From: a virus
Direction: 5' to 3' (one strand)
DNA length: 39,122 nucleotides
IMG/VR virus record: IMGVR_UViG_3300044491_003860
Span: 1-39,122 of that record
Shown in pieces: positions 1 to 8,540 of the stretch. How positions within the stretch are numbered: the stretch's first letter is position 1; every line of letters starts with the position of its first letter. Under the pieces are notes generated by a model. That model was not told the origin of the DNA. It saw only the letters and a list, made by a program, of their open reading frames with translations, and did not search any database. A program made the position numbers and the translations under genes.

Positions 1-32
1 AGACTGTAAACAAATTGAGAGAGAAGTTCACA

Positions 33-1349
33 ATGAAAAACCTAGACAGTAGAGTAGAAGATGCTTTCCCAATCATAAACAAAATAATGAGCGAATTCGA
101 AGCAACCAAAGAGCAAGAACAAGTGAACGAATTAGAACCAGATGCAGAGCCTATTGATGCACCTGTACAAGCACCGGTAGATCACGGAGCGGTAGTACAA
201 AGTTTCCTTAATGATCCGGACAGCAAATTAGTTCTAAGGAAAGACGATTCAGCAGACAAGATGTTGAAAGTTACAAAATTCACAAACAAGAACACCATGT
301 TGAGTTCTATACTGTCAGACATCGCATCAAGGTTGTTGACTAAAACAGGTGAGGAAGACAGGGTGGCAAACTTCGCTAGCAGAGTTGCAGATGAGATGGA
401 ACAAGAAAATTCAGCAACATTCAAACCAACACCAGACTACATCAAGAACAAGAAGATTGCAGTGCAGTTAGCCAAGAGGTACATCGACGACTACAAGAAA
501 ATGCAATCAGAGCCAGGATACACGGACCAAGTGAGAATGGATCCAGCGGATTTCAATCCCAAGAAAGATCTAAAAGGCAAAGCAAAAGAGACAGAAGCGT
601 TTGAAGGTTGGGTTGACTCTATAGTTGACGAAGGTGGTATCAAACCTTACGTGTCAATGAGCAGAGGTGAAGATAACGGCAAGATGAGGTACAACGTCTT
701 AGACAGAAATGAAAAAACAATCTTCTCATCCGTAGATCAAGAAGAGGCACAAGATTTCTTAAGGCAGAACTATGACAAGTTGAGAGCAGGCGAAATGGAA
801 GTTGCATCAGGCGGCGTGGACACTGTGGATGTTGACGAATATGCAAAGATGGGAGATTACCCAAGAGATAAAGAAATAGAAAAAAAGGACAAAGAGAACG
901 CTACGAAACTTGATGTGACAAAAGCAGACAAGATGATGAACACTACCGCATATAAAAAAATGAAAGCGGGTGATCCCAAGTATGCAGATAAAACAGAAGG
1001 CATGGGCGACAAGATAGCGGACATGGCTCAGAGCATGAGCAAAGACGAGTTTATGAGCAAGGCAGACGAACTAGGACTTACACCAGAAGAGGCCGCGGAA
1101 CACTACGAGAAGATGCAGGGCGGTGCACACGCAGGCAAGTTTGAGGGCAACCAATTCGCACAGGCAGTACAGAAAGCCAAAGCGGCGGGCATGAAATCAG
1201 GCGACAAGTTCAAGGTAGGTGACCAAGAATACACGCTGAAAGATGCCATAGAGTTGGCAGGACTACAGTTAGAAGACTTCTACTCAGAAGAAGAACAAGC
1301 GTACGATTCACAGATCGACCGTATCAAAAACCTGGCATTCTACCAATAA
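33..1349 (+). CDS. Long acidic protein of unknown function
   Basis: A 438-residue, highly charged protein rich in Glu, Asp, Lys and Gln, with few hydrophobic stretches. The open frame continues upstream to a TTG at 15, but the ATG at 33 is preferred because the purine-rich stretch GAGAGAGAAG lies just before it. No catalytic motif is visible. Residues about 300-380 are helical and rich in Met, Lys and Ala, and the C-terminus is acidic and ends in Tyr-Gln. It precedes gp32. Composition would suit a scaffold, core or nucleoid-type protein, but this is only a guess. The 5' flank is cut by the window edge, so operon context is unknown. Confidence 0.75.
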   Translation: MKNLDSRVEDAFPIINKIMSEFEATKEQEQVNELEPDAEPIDAPVQAPVDHGAVVQSFLNDPDSKLVLRKDDSADKMLKVTKFTNKNTMLSSILSDIASRLLTKTGEEDRVANFASRVADEMEQENSATFKPTPDYIKNKKIAVQLAKRYIDDYKKMQSEPGYTDQVRMDPADFNPKKDLKGKAKETEAFEGWVDSIVDEGGIKPYVSMSRGEDNGKMRYNVLDRNEKTIFSSVDQEEAQDFLRQNYDKLRAGEMEVASGGVDTVDVDEYAKMGDYPRDKEIEKKDKENATKLDVTKADKMMNTTAYKKMKAGDPKYADKTEGMGDKIADMAQSMSKDEFMSKADELGLTPEEAAEHYEKMQGGAHAGKFEGNQFAQAVQKAKAAGMKSGDKFKVGDQEYTLKDAIELAGLQLEDFYSEEEQAYDSQIDRIKNLAFYQ

Positions 1350-1389
1350 AAAAAATTAAATATATTACCAATAATAGTAGTAGACATTA

Positions 1390-1397
1390 GATAAATA
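1390..1397 (+). promoter_or_regulatory. T4-type late promoter octamer upstream of gp32
   Basis: GATAAATA matches the T4 late consensus TATAAATA at seven of eight positions. A second TAAATA sits at 1358-1363. Both lie in the 128-nt gap before gp32 and about 80-120 nt upstream of its start, leaving room for a normal leader with its strong Shine-Dalgarno site. Confidence 0.45.
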
Positions 1398-1477
1398 ACA
1401 CTGTATATTATTCAGTATATGTCTAATATACATTTAGGCAAACAACAAACACAGGCACAATAAAGGAGGCTTACATT

Positions 1478-2458
1478 ATGGCATCATTGGCTGAAATAAG
1501 AGCGAAGTTAAAATCTCAAGAAGTGAATCGCTCCACTTCCAACACAGGCGGAGACAACGCCATCTACCCACACTGGAACATAGCAGAAGGATCAGAAGCA
1601 GTGGTCAGGTTCTTACCAGACAAGGACGAGACCAACACATTCTTCTGGACTGAGAGGAACATGATCAAGTTACCATTCGCAGGTATCAAAGGTCAGACTG
1701 ACAGTAGACCAGTGACAGTGCAAGTACCGTGCATGGAAATGTATGGGAAGACTTGTCCAGTACTCACAGAGGTGAGACCGTGGTTCAAAGACAAGAGCAT
1801 GGAAGACATGGGCAGAAAATACTGGAAAAAGAAAAGTTACATTTTCCAAGGTTTTGTCACAACAAATCCACTAGCAGAAGACTCAACACCTGAGAATCCA
1901 ATCAGAAGATTTATCATTGGACCTCAGATCTTCAACATAATCAGAGGAGCACTTATGGATCCAGAAATGGAAGAAATGCCAACTGATTACTTGAAAGGTG
2001 TGGACTTCAGGATCACTAAAACAACTAAAGGTGGTTATGCTGACTACTCAACATCAAAATGGTCAAGAAGAGAAAGACCGTTGGACGAGGCAGAGAGAGC
2101 CGCAATCGACACACATGGGTTACACAACCTAGGTGACTTCAGACCAAAAGAGCCAACAGAAGCAGAGGTTAAAATAATCGCAGAACTATTTGCGAAATCT
2201 GTGGAAGGTGAGGCTTATGATCTCGAGCAGTATGGACAGTACTTCAGACCAGCGGGCGTGGCTTACCAAGGTAAACCACAGGTGGCAGTACCAACAGCAT
2301 CGTCTCCGGCGGCGACACCAGTAACAGAAGCGGCTACAACAGCGGCACCTGTAACTGAGAGTGCACCAGCACCACAACCAGAGGCGGCTCCGGCGGGCGA
2401 CAGTGCCAAGAGAGCAGAAGACATCTTGAAGTTGATTAGATCAAGACAAGCAAAATAA
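1478..2458 (+). CDS. gp32: Single-stranded DNA-binding protein, gp32-like
   Basis: Coats and protects single-stranded DNA during T4-type replication, recombination and repair, and recruits UvsX/UvsY and the replisome. The 326-residue protein has a short basic N-terminus (residues 1-15, the usual cooperativity segment), an OB-fold region with AVVRFLPDKDE (about 41-51) and a conserved aromatic-rich core (SYIFQGFV, YADYSTSKW). The C-terminal tail is low-complexity Ala/Pro/Thr, then a charged end. T4 gp32 has a zinc site with the sequence CPVC; here the corresponding segment reads TCPVL, so the last cysteine is absent. The start is fixed by AAAGGAGG about 10 nt upstream. It sits directly before uvsX. 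Confidence 0.93.
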   Translation: MASLAEIRAKLKSQEVNRSTSNTGGDNAIYPHWNIAEGSEAVVRFLPDKDETNTFFWTERNMIKLPFAGIKGQTDSRPVTVQVPCMEMYGKTCPVLTEVRPWFKDKSMEDMGRKYWKKKSYIFQGFVTTNPLAEDSTPENPIRRFIIGPQIFNIIRGALMDPEMEEMPTDYLKGVDFRITKTTKGGYADYSTSKWSRRERPLDEAERAAIDTHGLHNLGDFRPKEPTEAEVKIIAELFAKSVEGEAYDLEQYGQYFRPAGVAYQGKPQVAVPTASSPAATPVTEAATTAAPVTESAPAPQPEAAPAGDSAKRAEDILKLIRSRQAK

Positions 2459-2470
2459 TCTGACATTTAC

Positions 2471-2501
2471 CAAGGCCTTGATATTGACTATCAGGGCCTT
2501 G
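2471..2501 (+). terminator. Strong hairpin after gp32
   Basis: A 13-bp stem (2471-2483 against 2489-2501, with one G-T wobble) closes a 5-nt loop, 12 nt after the gp32 stop. No long U-run follows, so it may be a partial terminator, an mRNA 3'-end stabiliser or a processing site separating gp32 from uvsX. Confidence 0.6.
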
Positions 2502-2518
2502 TGTAGTAATATAATAAC

Positions 2519-2617
2519 ATGAAAAAGAAAATACAAAAGGCTGTTGAATGGATATTGTACAAACAGATACCTGCGTGGATGTTGATTGTGGCAATTATCT
2601 TTTGGATAGTATTATAA
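2519..2617 (+). CDS. Small single-pass membrane protein (32 aa)
   Basis: An ATG-started frame of 32 residues: basic N-terminus (MKKKIQK), amphipathic middle, then a hydrophobic segment at about residues 17-32 (PAWMLIVAIIFWIVL). The size and shape suit a one-helix inner-membrane peptide. It ends 10 nt before the uvsX start, and the uvsX Shine-Dalgarno AAGGA overlaps its stop region. No clear ribosome site precedes it. Function unknown; it could be a chance frame. Confidence 0.4.
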   Translation: MKKKIQKAVEWILYKQIPAWMLIVAIIFWIVL

Positions 2618-2627
2618 GGAAAACAAA

Positions 2628-3719
2628 ATGACAAAAGTGTTTGACGCAACAAAATTTAGAAAGAGTATCACAAAATCAATACAAGGTTTAGGTATTGGAT
2701 TCAGCGATCCCACAGACTGGATCAGCACAGGAAATTACGCATTGAACTATTTGATGACCAGTGATTTTAACAAGGGAATTCCACTAGGCAAGGTTACAGT
2801 ACTTGCGGGTGAATCAGGTGCAGGTAAGAGTTACATAGCATCTGGAAACATAATCAAGAACGCACAAGAGCAAGGCATTTTCGTTATCCTAATTGACACA
2901 GAAAACGCACTTGATGAACAATGGCTACAAGCATTAAAAGTAGATACATCAGAAGACAAACTGCTAAAATTAAGTATGTCAATGGTGGACGATGTAGCAA
3001 AGACCATATCGGAATTCATGAAAGGTTACAGAGAGCAACACGCGGACAACAAGGAGGGTGCACCAAAAGTACTATTCGTTATAGACAGTTTAGGTATGAT
3101 GCTTACACCAACAGATGTCAACCAGTTTGAAGCAGGTGACATGAAAGGTGACCTAGGTAGAAAACCCAAAGCATTGACGGCACTTGTGAGGAACTGTGTG
3201 AACATGTTTGGAAGTTGGAACGTGGGACTCGTAGCGACCAACCACACATACGCATCACAGGACATGTTTGATCCAGATGACAAAATATCAGGCGGACAAG
3301 GATTCATCTACGCAAGTTCTATCGTTATCGCGATGAAGAAACTGAAATTGAAAGAAGACGAGAAAGGCAACAAGATCTCAGAAGTGAGAGGTATCAGGGC
3401 CGCTTGTAAGGTAATGAAGACAAGGTACGCTAAACCATTTGAAGGTGTACAGGTCAAGATTCCTTATGACACAGGCATGGATCCGTACAGTGGACTTGTG
3501 GACTTGTTTGAGAAAAAAGGTCTGTTGGTCCAAACAGGAAACAGACTGAAGTACATCGATTCCAAAGGCAAGGAACACATTGACTTCAGGAAAGCATGGA
3601 CAGGTGATAAATTAGATATGCTAATGGCAGATTGGAAAGAGAAAGAGATCGCGGAAGAGAAAGCGGATCAGGCCAAGACCAAAGAAACAGAAACAACTGA
3701 AGAGGAAACGGAAGAATAA
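2628..3719 (+). CDS. uvsX: RecA-like recombinase UvsX
   Basis: Catalyses ATP-dependent strand invasion for recombination-dependent replication and repair. At 363 residues it is close to T4 UvsX in length. Walker A GESGAGKS is at 61-68 and the Walker B strand VLFVID at 148-153. The RecA-type glutamate region is at 90-96 (DTENALD) and a loop-2-like segment NHTYASQDMFDP follows near 205. The acidic Glu/Thr-rich tail resembles other UvsX C-termini. Start ATG has AAGGA upstream. It lies between gp32 and the UvsY candidate, the expected functional neighbourhood. Confidence 0.93.
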   Translation: MTKVFDATKFRKSITKSIQGLGIGFSDPTDWISTGNYALNYLMTSDFNKGIPLGKVTVLAGESGAGKSYIASGNIIKNAQEQGIFVILIDTENALDEQWLQALKVDTSEDKLLKLSMSMVDDVAKTISEFMKGYREQHADNKEGAPKVLFVIDSLGMMLTPTDVNQFEAGDMKGDLGRKPKALTALVRNCVNMFGSWNVGLVATNHTYASQDMFDPDDKISGGQGFIYASSIVIAMKKLKLKEDEKGNKISEVRGIRAACKVMKTRYAKPFEGVQVKIPYDTGMDPYSGLVDLFEKKGLLVQTGNRLKYIDSKGKEHIDFRKAWTGDKLDMLMADWKEKEIAEEKADQAKTKETETTEEETEE

Positions 3720-3965
3720 ATGATTGATTTCACACACGAAGACATCGAGCGTTTATGGAACTCCATATCACACTACGTGCCTGAAAGATCCAGACTGGAC
3801 GCGGCCATCGACTTCATCAAGAGCCTGGACGACATAGGCGTTGAACATGACGAGATAAAAGCATCTGGCGAGTTTGATCCCAAACTGGAAGAAGCGATCA
3901 ACACGGTGTTCGAGGAAGAGGAAGACCTAGACGAATCATACGACGACGGCTACAGCGAGGACTAA
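3720..3965 (+). CDS. Small acidic protein of unknown function
   Basis: An 81-residue protein that starts on the base after the uvsX stop and overlaps the next gene by one base, so translation is probably coupled. The N-terminal half looks helical. The C-terminal third is almost entirely Glu, Asp and Tyr. No recognised domain. Its position inside the uvsX-uvsY unit suggests a recombination or DNA-mimic role, which is inference only. Confidence 0.75.
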   Translation: MIDFTHEDIERLWNSISHYVPERSRLDAAIDFIKSLDDIGVEHDEIKASGEFDPKLEEAINTVFEEEEDLDESYDDGYSED

Positions 3966-4426
3966 TGATCAACTGGTACAGTGAAGTAAGCAGGAGTTTG
4001 GCGAAGATACCTGATTGCGTGGCGTACTTCGACAAAGAACTTCTAGAGGCCAGGAAGCAGTGCAAGATATACGGCAACCTGGAACGAGCATCCGCGGCCT
4101 TGCCCGGCATAGTGGAGGAGAGATTCAGCCAACTACAGCAGTTGGAGGCCATACTGGAATACCTAAACATAGAACTGAGAAGACTGAGATCAAAGACATT
4201 CAGGAAGTTCCTGGAAAACTACAACAGGGCATTGTCAAGCAGAGACGCTGAGAAGTACGTGGACGGTGAGGATGATGTAGTGGACCTGACCAAGATAGTG
4301 AACGACTTCGCACTAATCAGAAATCAATGGTTGGGCATAACCAAAGGACTGGATCAGAAACAATGGCAGATCACAAACATTGTCAAACTGAGGGTTGCGG
4401 GAATGGAAGATGCCGACATCAAATAG
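3965..4426 (+). CDS. uvsY: Probable UvsY-like recombination mediator
   Basis: UvsY loads UvsX onto gp32-covered single-stranded DNA. This 153-residue, mostly helical protein is slightly longer than T4 UvsY (137 aa). Its C-terminal third resembles the T4 UvsY C-terminus in pattern: an aromatic helix, then a helix ending in an NIVKLR-type segment. The middle contains a basic helix (LRRLRSKTFRKF) suited to DNA contact. Placement two genes after uvsX supports the call. Sequence similarity is weak by eye, so a conserved hypothetical gene is the alternative. Confidence 0.5.
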   Translation: MINWYSEVSRSLAKIPDCVAYFDKELLEARKQCKIYGNLERASAALPGIVEERFSQLQQLEAILEYLNIELRRLRSKTFRKFLENYNRALSSRDAEKYVDGEDDVVDLTKIVNDFALIRNQWLGITKGLDQKQWQITNIVKLRVAGMEDADIK

Positions 4427-5036
4427 GATTATACTCACAGACGTAGACGGTGTGCTGTTGGAGTGGGAACATCACTTCACCAAATGGATGTTGCAGAAAA
4501 CACTGTTTGACGAGAGAGGTGCAAGATATCATCCACACAGACTATTACCAGACAAACAGAATACATACGAGATGGCAGATCGTTTTGGTGTGACGAAAGA
4601 CGAGATTAGGAAGCATATAAGAGAGTTCAACAGGAGTGCTTGGATGGGAACACAGAGACCGATGCTGGAATCACAGACTTGGGTAAAACTGTTGGCGGCC
4701 GAAGGGTGGACATTCATACCAATAACATCGCAGACATCAGATATACCAGCACAGCAGTTGCGTAAAAGAAGACTAGGAGAACTATTTGGGGATCAGGTGT
4801 TCACAAATTACCACATACTAGGCACGGGTGCTGACAAAGACAGTGCTTTAGCCGAGTTTCACAATACCGGGCTGTATTGGGTCGAGGACAAGCCAAACAA
4901 CGCTGTAGCCGGGCTCAAATACGGTTTAAAGCCTATATTAATAGACCATCTATACAATAAAGATTTCGATCATCCTGATGTAATACGTGTGAATAATTGG
5001 AAAGAAATACACCAAATAGTTTCAGGAAGAAAATAA
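4410..5036 (+). CDS. HAD-superfamily hydrolase, nucleotidase or phosphatase type
   Basis: A phosphohydrolase of the haloacid dehalogenase fold. With the ATG at 4410 the protein is 208 residues and the motif I aspartates fall in LTDVDGVLLEW (D11 and D13). The motif II threonine or serine is in FIPITSQTSD (about 105-113), and motif III-type acidic residues are in YWVEDKPNN. The substrate cannot be read; phage HADs include 5'-nucleotidases and polynucleotide-kinase phosphatase domains. The frame also allows a TTG at 4395. It overlaps the UvsY candidate by 17 nt and ends 4 nt before a convergent methyltransferase gene, marking the left border of the glycan island. Confidence 0.75.
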   Translation: MPTSNRIILTDVDGVLLEWEHHFTKWMLQKTLFDERGARYHPHRLLPDKQNTYEMADRFGVTKDEIRKHIREFNRSAWMGTQRPMLESQTWVKLLAAEGWTFIPITSQTSDIPAQQLRKRRLGELFGDQVFTNYHILGTGADKDSALAEFHNTGLYWVEDKPNNAVAGLKYGLKPILIDHLYNKDFDHPDVIRVNNWKEIHQIVSGRK

Positions 5037-5040
5037 CAAT

Positions 5041-5733
5041 CTAAATATTTTTAGTAAAGATGAGTTCGATGTTGTGTTTTTTACCAATTCTGTTTGTCCA
5101 AATCTTATATCCACTGGTTTGATATTTTTCCACTATCTCGTCTAATCTATTAAAATTTACGTCTGTGTTGCCTATATCCATTTCGCATTCACATAGTATC
5201 ACTTTTGCCGGCAAAGACAAATCCAGTATTTCATTCAGCATCTCATACCATCGTCCTTCCACATCTAATTTTATAATATCCACTTCAGGGCCGTGCTGAT
5301 CAGCAATCTCTTTTAAATTTGTTGTTTGTACTTCTATCACATTCTCATATTTCTCCGGCTCATCTAATTGAAAACATTTGCCATCGCCAGCGATGTCGTA
5401 AAACTTCATTGTCTGCCCTGCAACTGTGTCATAGGCTTTGCTAGTATGAATAATGTTATAATCACCTCTATTGGCACTGTCTGTGGTCTGTTTTGATAGC
5501 GGAGTTGGATCAAAGGTCAAAATCTTTGCTGTGCGATTATCTTTCCTGCAATTGACTTCGTATCTAATCTCTCTCGATACACCAAAGTTCCAAAACATCT
5601 TTGCATTTTTCCTCACATGATCGGGTGTGCTGTACTGTTTGTACCGTGTCCACCCCTGTTGATTCACTGCACCACCACTGGGTGACAGAGTAAACCTGCT
5701 TTCGTACTCTCGGCAACGTTGTGAAATCTCCAT
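5041..5733 (-). CDS. FkbM-family SAM-dependent methyltransferase
   Basis: Transfers methyl from S-adenosylmethionine, in this family usually to a sugar or lipid-linked glycan hydroxyl. 230 residues from the ATG at 5733; a longer open frame to 5799 would run through the divergent promoter and overlap the opposite gene, so it was rejected. VDIIKLDVEGRW (about 151-162) is the FkbM signature, and residues 47-56 (FWNFGVSREI) plus FDPTP form the SAM-binding region. A late-promoter octamer ends 7 nt before the start and no Shine-Dalgarno is seen. It is divergent from the glycosyltransferase-like gene at 5762. Confidence 0.8.
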   Translation of the reverse strand: MEISQRCREYESRFTLSPSGGAVNQQGWTRYKQYSTPDHVRKNAKMFWNFGVSREIRYEVNCRKDNRTAKILTFDPTPLSKQTTDSANRGDYNIIHTSKAYDTVAGQTMKFYDIAGDGKCFQLDEPEKYENVIEVQTTNLKEIADQHGPEVDIIKLDVEGRWYEMLNEILDLSLPAKVILCECEMDIGNTDVNFNRLDEIVEKYQTSGYKIWTNRIGKKHNIELIFTKNI

Positions 5734-5740
5734 ACGGAAA

Positions 5741-5748
5741 TATTTATA
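5741..5748 (-). promoter_or_regulatory. Late promoter octamer, leaderless arrangement (FkbM gene)
   Basis: On the minus strand this reads TATAAATA, an exact T4 late consensus. Its last base is 7 nt from the ATG at 5733. T4 late promoters start transcription about six bases downstream of the octamer, so the message would begin at or just before the start codon. Confidence 0.6.
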
Positions 5749-5756
5749 GTTAAATA
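5749..5756 (+). promoter_or_regulatory. Late promoter octamer, leaderless arrangement (GT-like gene)
   Basis: GTTAAATA ends 5 nt before the GTG start at 5762. It is back-to-back with the minus-strand octamer, forming a compact divergent late promoter pair in a 28-nt gap. Confidence 0.55.
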
Positions 5757-5761
5757 TTCGT

Positions 5762-6436
5762 GTGAAAATATACGTGGGACACGACAGCAGAGAAGACATT
5801 GCTTACCAAGTCTGTGAGCATTCTATAAAAAGAAGAGATCCGTCAGCGGAAGTCATCCCCCTCAAACAAAAACAGATGCGAGACCAAGGTCTGTACACCA
5901 GACCTGTGGACAAGTTGGCATCAACCGAGTTCACATTCACTAGGTTCTTCGTGCCATACATGAATGACTTCAAGGGATGGGCAGTATTCTGTGACTGTGA
6001 TTTCCTATGGAAGATTCCAAGCCACGAACTTGAGAAATACTGTGATCCAAGCAAGGCTGTTGTTGTGGTGCAACATGATTACACGCCAAAAGAAACAACA
6101 AAAATGGATGGGCAGGTGCAGACATCATATCCCAGAAAGAACTGGTCCAGCATGGTGCTTTGGAACTGTGAACACCCCAAGAACAAAATACTAACACCAG
6201 AACTATTGAACGAAGAATCAGCAAAGTTCCTACACAGGTTTAGTTGGTTAGAAGATAGTGATATAGGTTCAATGCCCGCCGAGTACAACTGGTTGGTCGG
6301 TTGGTACAAGGAACCAAACGACGGCACACCCAAGATCCTGCATTACACCGAAGGCGGTCCATGGTTTGATGGTTATCGTCACTGTGAATATGCAGATGAT
6401 TGGAAAAAAGAACTTGTAAAGCTCTTTAGTTCTTAA
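5762..6436 (+). CDS. Glycosyltransferase-like protein with DxD motif
   Basis: A 224-residue GT-A-like protein. N-terminal MKIYVGHDSR resembles the first strand of GT8-type enzymes that read nucleotide-sugars. AVFCDCDFLW (about 74-83) carries the DxD metal-binding motif at 78-80. KILHYTEGGPWF near 199-210 is the C-terminal His/Gly motif typical of these folds. Start is GTG 5762, supported by the late promoter 5 nt upstream; there is no Shine-Dalgarno. Its stop overlaps that of the convergent FkbM gene at 6433. Donor and acceptor are unknown. Confidence 0.7.
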   Translation: MKIYVGHDSREDIAYQVCEHSIKRRDPSAEVIPLKQKQMRDQGLYTRPVDKLASTEFTFTRFFVPYMNDFKGWAVFCDCDFLWKIPSHELEKYCDPSKAVVVVQHDYTPKETTKMDGQVQTSYPRKNWSSMVLWNCEHPKNKILTPELLNEESAKFLHRFSWLEDSDIGSMPAEYNWLVGWYKEPNDGTPKILHYTEGGPWFDGYRHCEYADDWKKELVKLFSS

Positions 6437-7062
6437 ATTGGTTTGAAAATAACTTCGTTAACAATTTTCCTTACTTGTTGATATCCTAACTTTATTATTT
6501 TTTTAGTTAAAGTTTTTTTATCAGTATTGAACTCTTTTAAAGAAGAATTTTTCATCTCGAGGTGTAGGATTGGTTTTTGAGACACTATTAGTTCTTTGGC
6601 ACCGTTTATTATTTGCTCTTCCATACCTTGGCAATCTAACTTTATATAATCAATATCTTGTAATTTCAATTCATCCAATGGACAGGCAAGACAAGTCACA
6701 TTACCCAAGATACTAGGTTGACTTGCACCGCTTTGATTAAAGTCATATTTGAATTTTAATTTTTCTTTTTTGCTAGAAAGTGCTAAATTATATAAGGTGT
6801 AATTTTTTTCTAAAATATTTTTTTTAAAACAGTTGGCAACTTCTATTATCGGCTCGAAAGCATGTACCCACTGGAACCTTTTCACTAAATCTACACTCCA
6901 TGTGCCAACGTGAGCACCTCCATCAACACAATGTCTAAACTTACAGCCAATTTTATCTAAAGTTTCTAACACTGCTTTCCTAGTTTCGTATTGGTATGAA
7001 TCGTTTCTGATTCCCGCAAGAAAATTATCGTTCATAGATGGAAATACAAATTTCGTTGTCAT
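6433..7062 (-). CDS. FkbM-family methyltransferase (AT-rich)
   Basis: A second SAM-dependent FkbM methyltransferase of 209 residues. HCVDGGAHVGTWS (44-56) is SAM motif I, HAFEP (68-72) follows, and DYIKLDCQGMEEQ (139-151) is the family signature. It starts 4 nt before the stop of the GT-B-like gene upstream on the same strand, so the two are coupled. Base composition is visibly more AT-rich than its neighbours, with many Lys, Asn and Ile codons ending in A or T, suggesting separate recent acquisition. Confidence 0.8.
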   Translation of the reverse strand: MTTKFVFPSMNDNFLAGIRNDSYQYETRKAVLETLDKIGCKFRHCVDGGAHVGTWSVDLVKRFQWVHAFEPIIEVANCFKKNILEKNYTLYNLALSSKKEKLKFKYDFNQSGASQPSILGNVTCLACPLDELKLQDIDYIKLDCQGMEEQIINGAKELIVSQKPILHLEMKNSSLKEFNTDKKTLTKKIIKLGYQQVRKIVNEVIFKPI

Positions 7063-7871
7063 AAAATTCCTTTGTCAATTAATATCTCAACAGCAGTGCC
7101 ATTTGCTAATTCTTCCGGCGTAAACTGTTGGTAGGCTAGGCTGTACAACCAAGGCTCTGGTCCTCCATAGTACGGATTCTCAATGTCAGATAGTTCCACG
7201 TTGCCAACATCTACTGCAAAACTAATATCATCACAGAACACAGGTATGCCCTCACACATGGCCTCCACTGCCGCAATACTACAACTGGTTACCACACACC
7301 ACGCCTCTTTGAGATCCTCGGATAGGGGTACCTTTGCCTCACTAGGTCCTGATGTACCCCTGCCCCTAGGCTTGTGTCGAAGTTTGATAGGTCTATCCGT
7401 GTATCTCTTAATCTGTTCAATTGTCTCGTTTGTCCAATTGGGCCTATTTAAATATTGGTGTATTCCTGTGGAACTAGGACAAACCAAGACGTGTTTACCT
7501 GCAAAGTTGGGTGCCTTTATCTTAAGTCCAAATTTTTCAAATCTATCGGACTTACAATCTTTCAAGTAAGGCACGTGTATTCTATTTTTACAAATACGCC
7601 AGTAGTGATTGTCCGGCTTTAGGTCATTGTTGTCAAATCTTCCAAAGTATGGTGTGTCTGTAAACCAGTAGTTGTGATTACGTGCTTCCAACTTCTTGAC
7701 CATCTCCCTGTTGTTGCCGACGAATCCCCAGAACATGCTGTTGCTAACGGGATCCGTTTCTACAGCATTGTCTAACTTCGTAATCTGGTCTGGCCACGAC
7801 TTCTCGACACCGTTGAACACCTCCCATGCCTTGCTTTTCTTATTTCTAAATGGTGCGTAGATCGTTAGCAT
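7059..7871 (-). CDS. GT-B-like capsule-type protein, paralogue A
   Basis: One of five related proteins in the window (7059, 10375, 11174, 13077, 26831). 270 residues. Shared layout: an N-terminal Rossmann-like half, a strand ending in a TDRPI-type turn (about 158-162), a basic RHKPRGRG segment, a small-residue turn TSCSIAAVEA, GIPVFCD (about 213-219), then DIENP and a C-terminal LAYQQFTPEELANGTA block. This resembles the C-terminal half of KpsS/CDP-glycerol-transferase-like GT-B enzymes of capsule assembly. In A the RPHP motif is replaced by RHKP. It lies between FkbM and SGNH genes, overlapping both. Enzymatic role is inferred. Confidence 0.65.
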   Translation of the reverse strand: MLTIYAPFRNKKSKAWEVFNGVEKSWPDQITKLDNAVETDPVSNSMFWGFVGNNREMVKKLEARNHNYWFTDTPYFGRFDNNDLKPDNHYWRICKNRIHVPYLKDCKSDRFEKFGLKIKAPNFAGKHVLVCPSSTGIHQYLNRPNWTNETIEQIKRYTDRPIKLRHKPRGRGTSGPSEAKVPLSEDLKEAWCVVTSCSIAAVEAMCEGIPVFCDDISFAVDVGNVELSDIENPYYGGPEPWLYSLAYQQFTPEELANGTAVEILIDKGIL

Positions 7872-8508
7872 CTATAAATTCCGTTAGTTGTGTTGCCCAT
7901 TGTTGGTGTCCTTCTGCCGATGGATGTGGATCATTTGGACTCACTATCAAGTTATTGTCCATTACGAATTCTAAATGACTAACTGTTGGGCTGAAGAATC
8001 TATCCATGTTTATCGCGTTCCTGATGATTTCAAAGTCTGCTGTGCCGTTGCCAAAGTCGTTGGGCAGTGAGTTATACATCACATAAGGTATTTGTTTACG
8101 TTCAAAATAATTTTGCAGGTCAAAAACATTTTCTAAAAAATTCATTGCTAAATTATTTTCAATATCCCACCCTTTGTGACTCCTGATAAAACTAACATTG
8201 TCCAATGTCTTCCAAGTACGCCAAGTGAGATCTGTACCTGGTACGCGACCTTTCTTCCATCCGTCGTCGGTGACATAATCATTCCTGACTGCACTTGACC
8301 ATCCTATGACAGCGAACACATCCTTGTCCTTGTTCTGTTCGAGCCAAACCTTTGATGAGAAACTTATCCTTGTATTTCCCCGGCCTCCCATTGCTATGTT
8401 GGCAAGTTCCATGCCATACTTTTCAGCGATAATTTTACTGGTAAAAGTGTCCACACCGTCCTTGGGCCTGGGAGTTAGGAAACTGCAACCGTTTGAGAAT
8501 AATATCAT
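7846..8508 (-). CDS. SGNH/GDSL-type hydrolase, paralogue 1
   Basis: Probable esterase or acyl-hydrolase of the SGNH fold, a group that often deacetylates glycans. 220 residues. Block I is SNGCSF (5-10, candidate nucleophile Ser9), the glycine block is GGRGNTR (about 41-47), the asparagine block is SLPNDFG near 140, and the Asp-His block is DPHPSAEGH (about 193-201). First gene of a leftward three-gene unit (SGNH, GT-B-like, FkbM) with overlapping ends. A TATAAT hexamer lies about 9 nt upstream of the start on the minus strand; no Shine-Dalgarno is visible. Confidence 0.75.
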   Translation of the reverse strand: MILFSNGCSFLTPRPKDGVDTFTSKIIAEKYGMELANIAMGGRGNTRISFSSKVWLEQNKDKDVFAVIGWSSAVRNDYVTDDGWKKGRVPGTDLTWRTWKTLDNVSFIRSHKGWDIENNLAMNFLENVFDLQNYFERKQIPYVMYNSLPNDFGNGTADFEIIRNAINMDRFFSPTVSHLEFVMDNNLIVSPNDPHPSAEGHQQWATQLTEFIDANDLRTI

Positions 8509-8540
8509 AATAAGTGTATTATAACATAATTATTAATTAA

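Noticed and set aside
5734-5799. N-terminal extension of the FkbM gene up to 5799
   Set aside because: It would cross both divergent late promoters and overlap the opposite gene's start; the ATG at 5733 fits the promoter spacing.
7446-7457. TATTTAAATATT palindrome inside paralogue A
   Set aside because: Inside a coding region with no start codon at the right distance; not counted as a late promoter.
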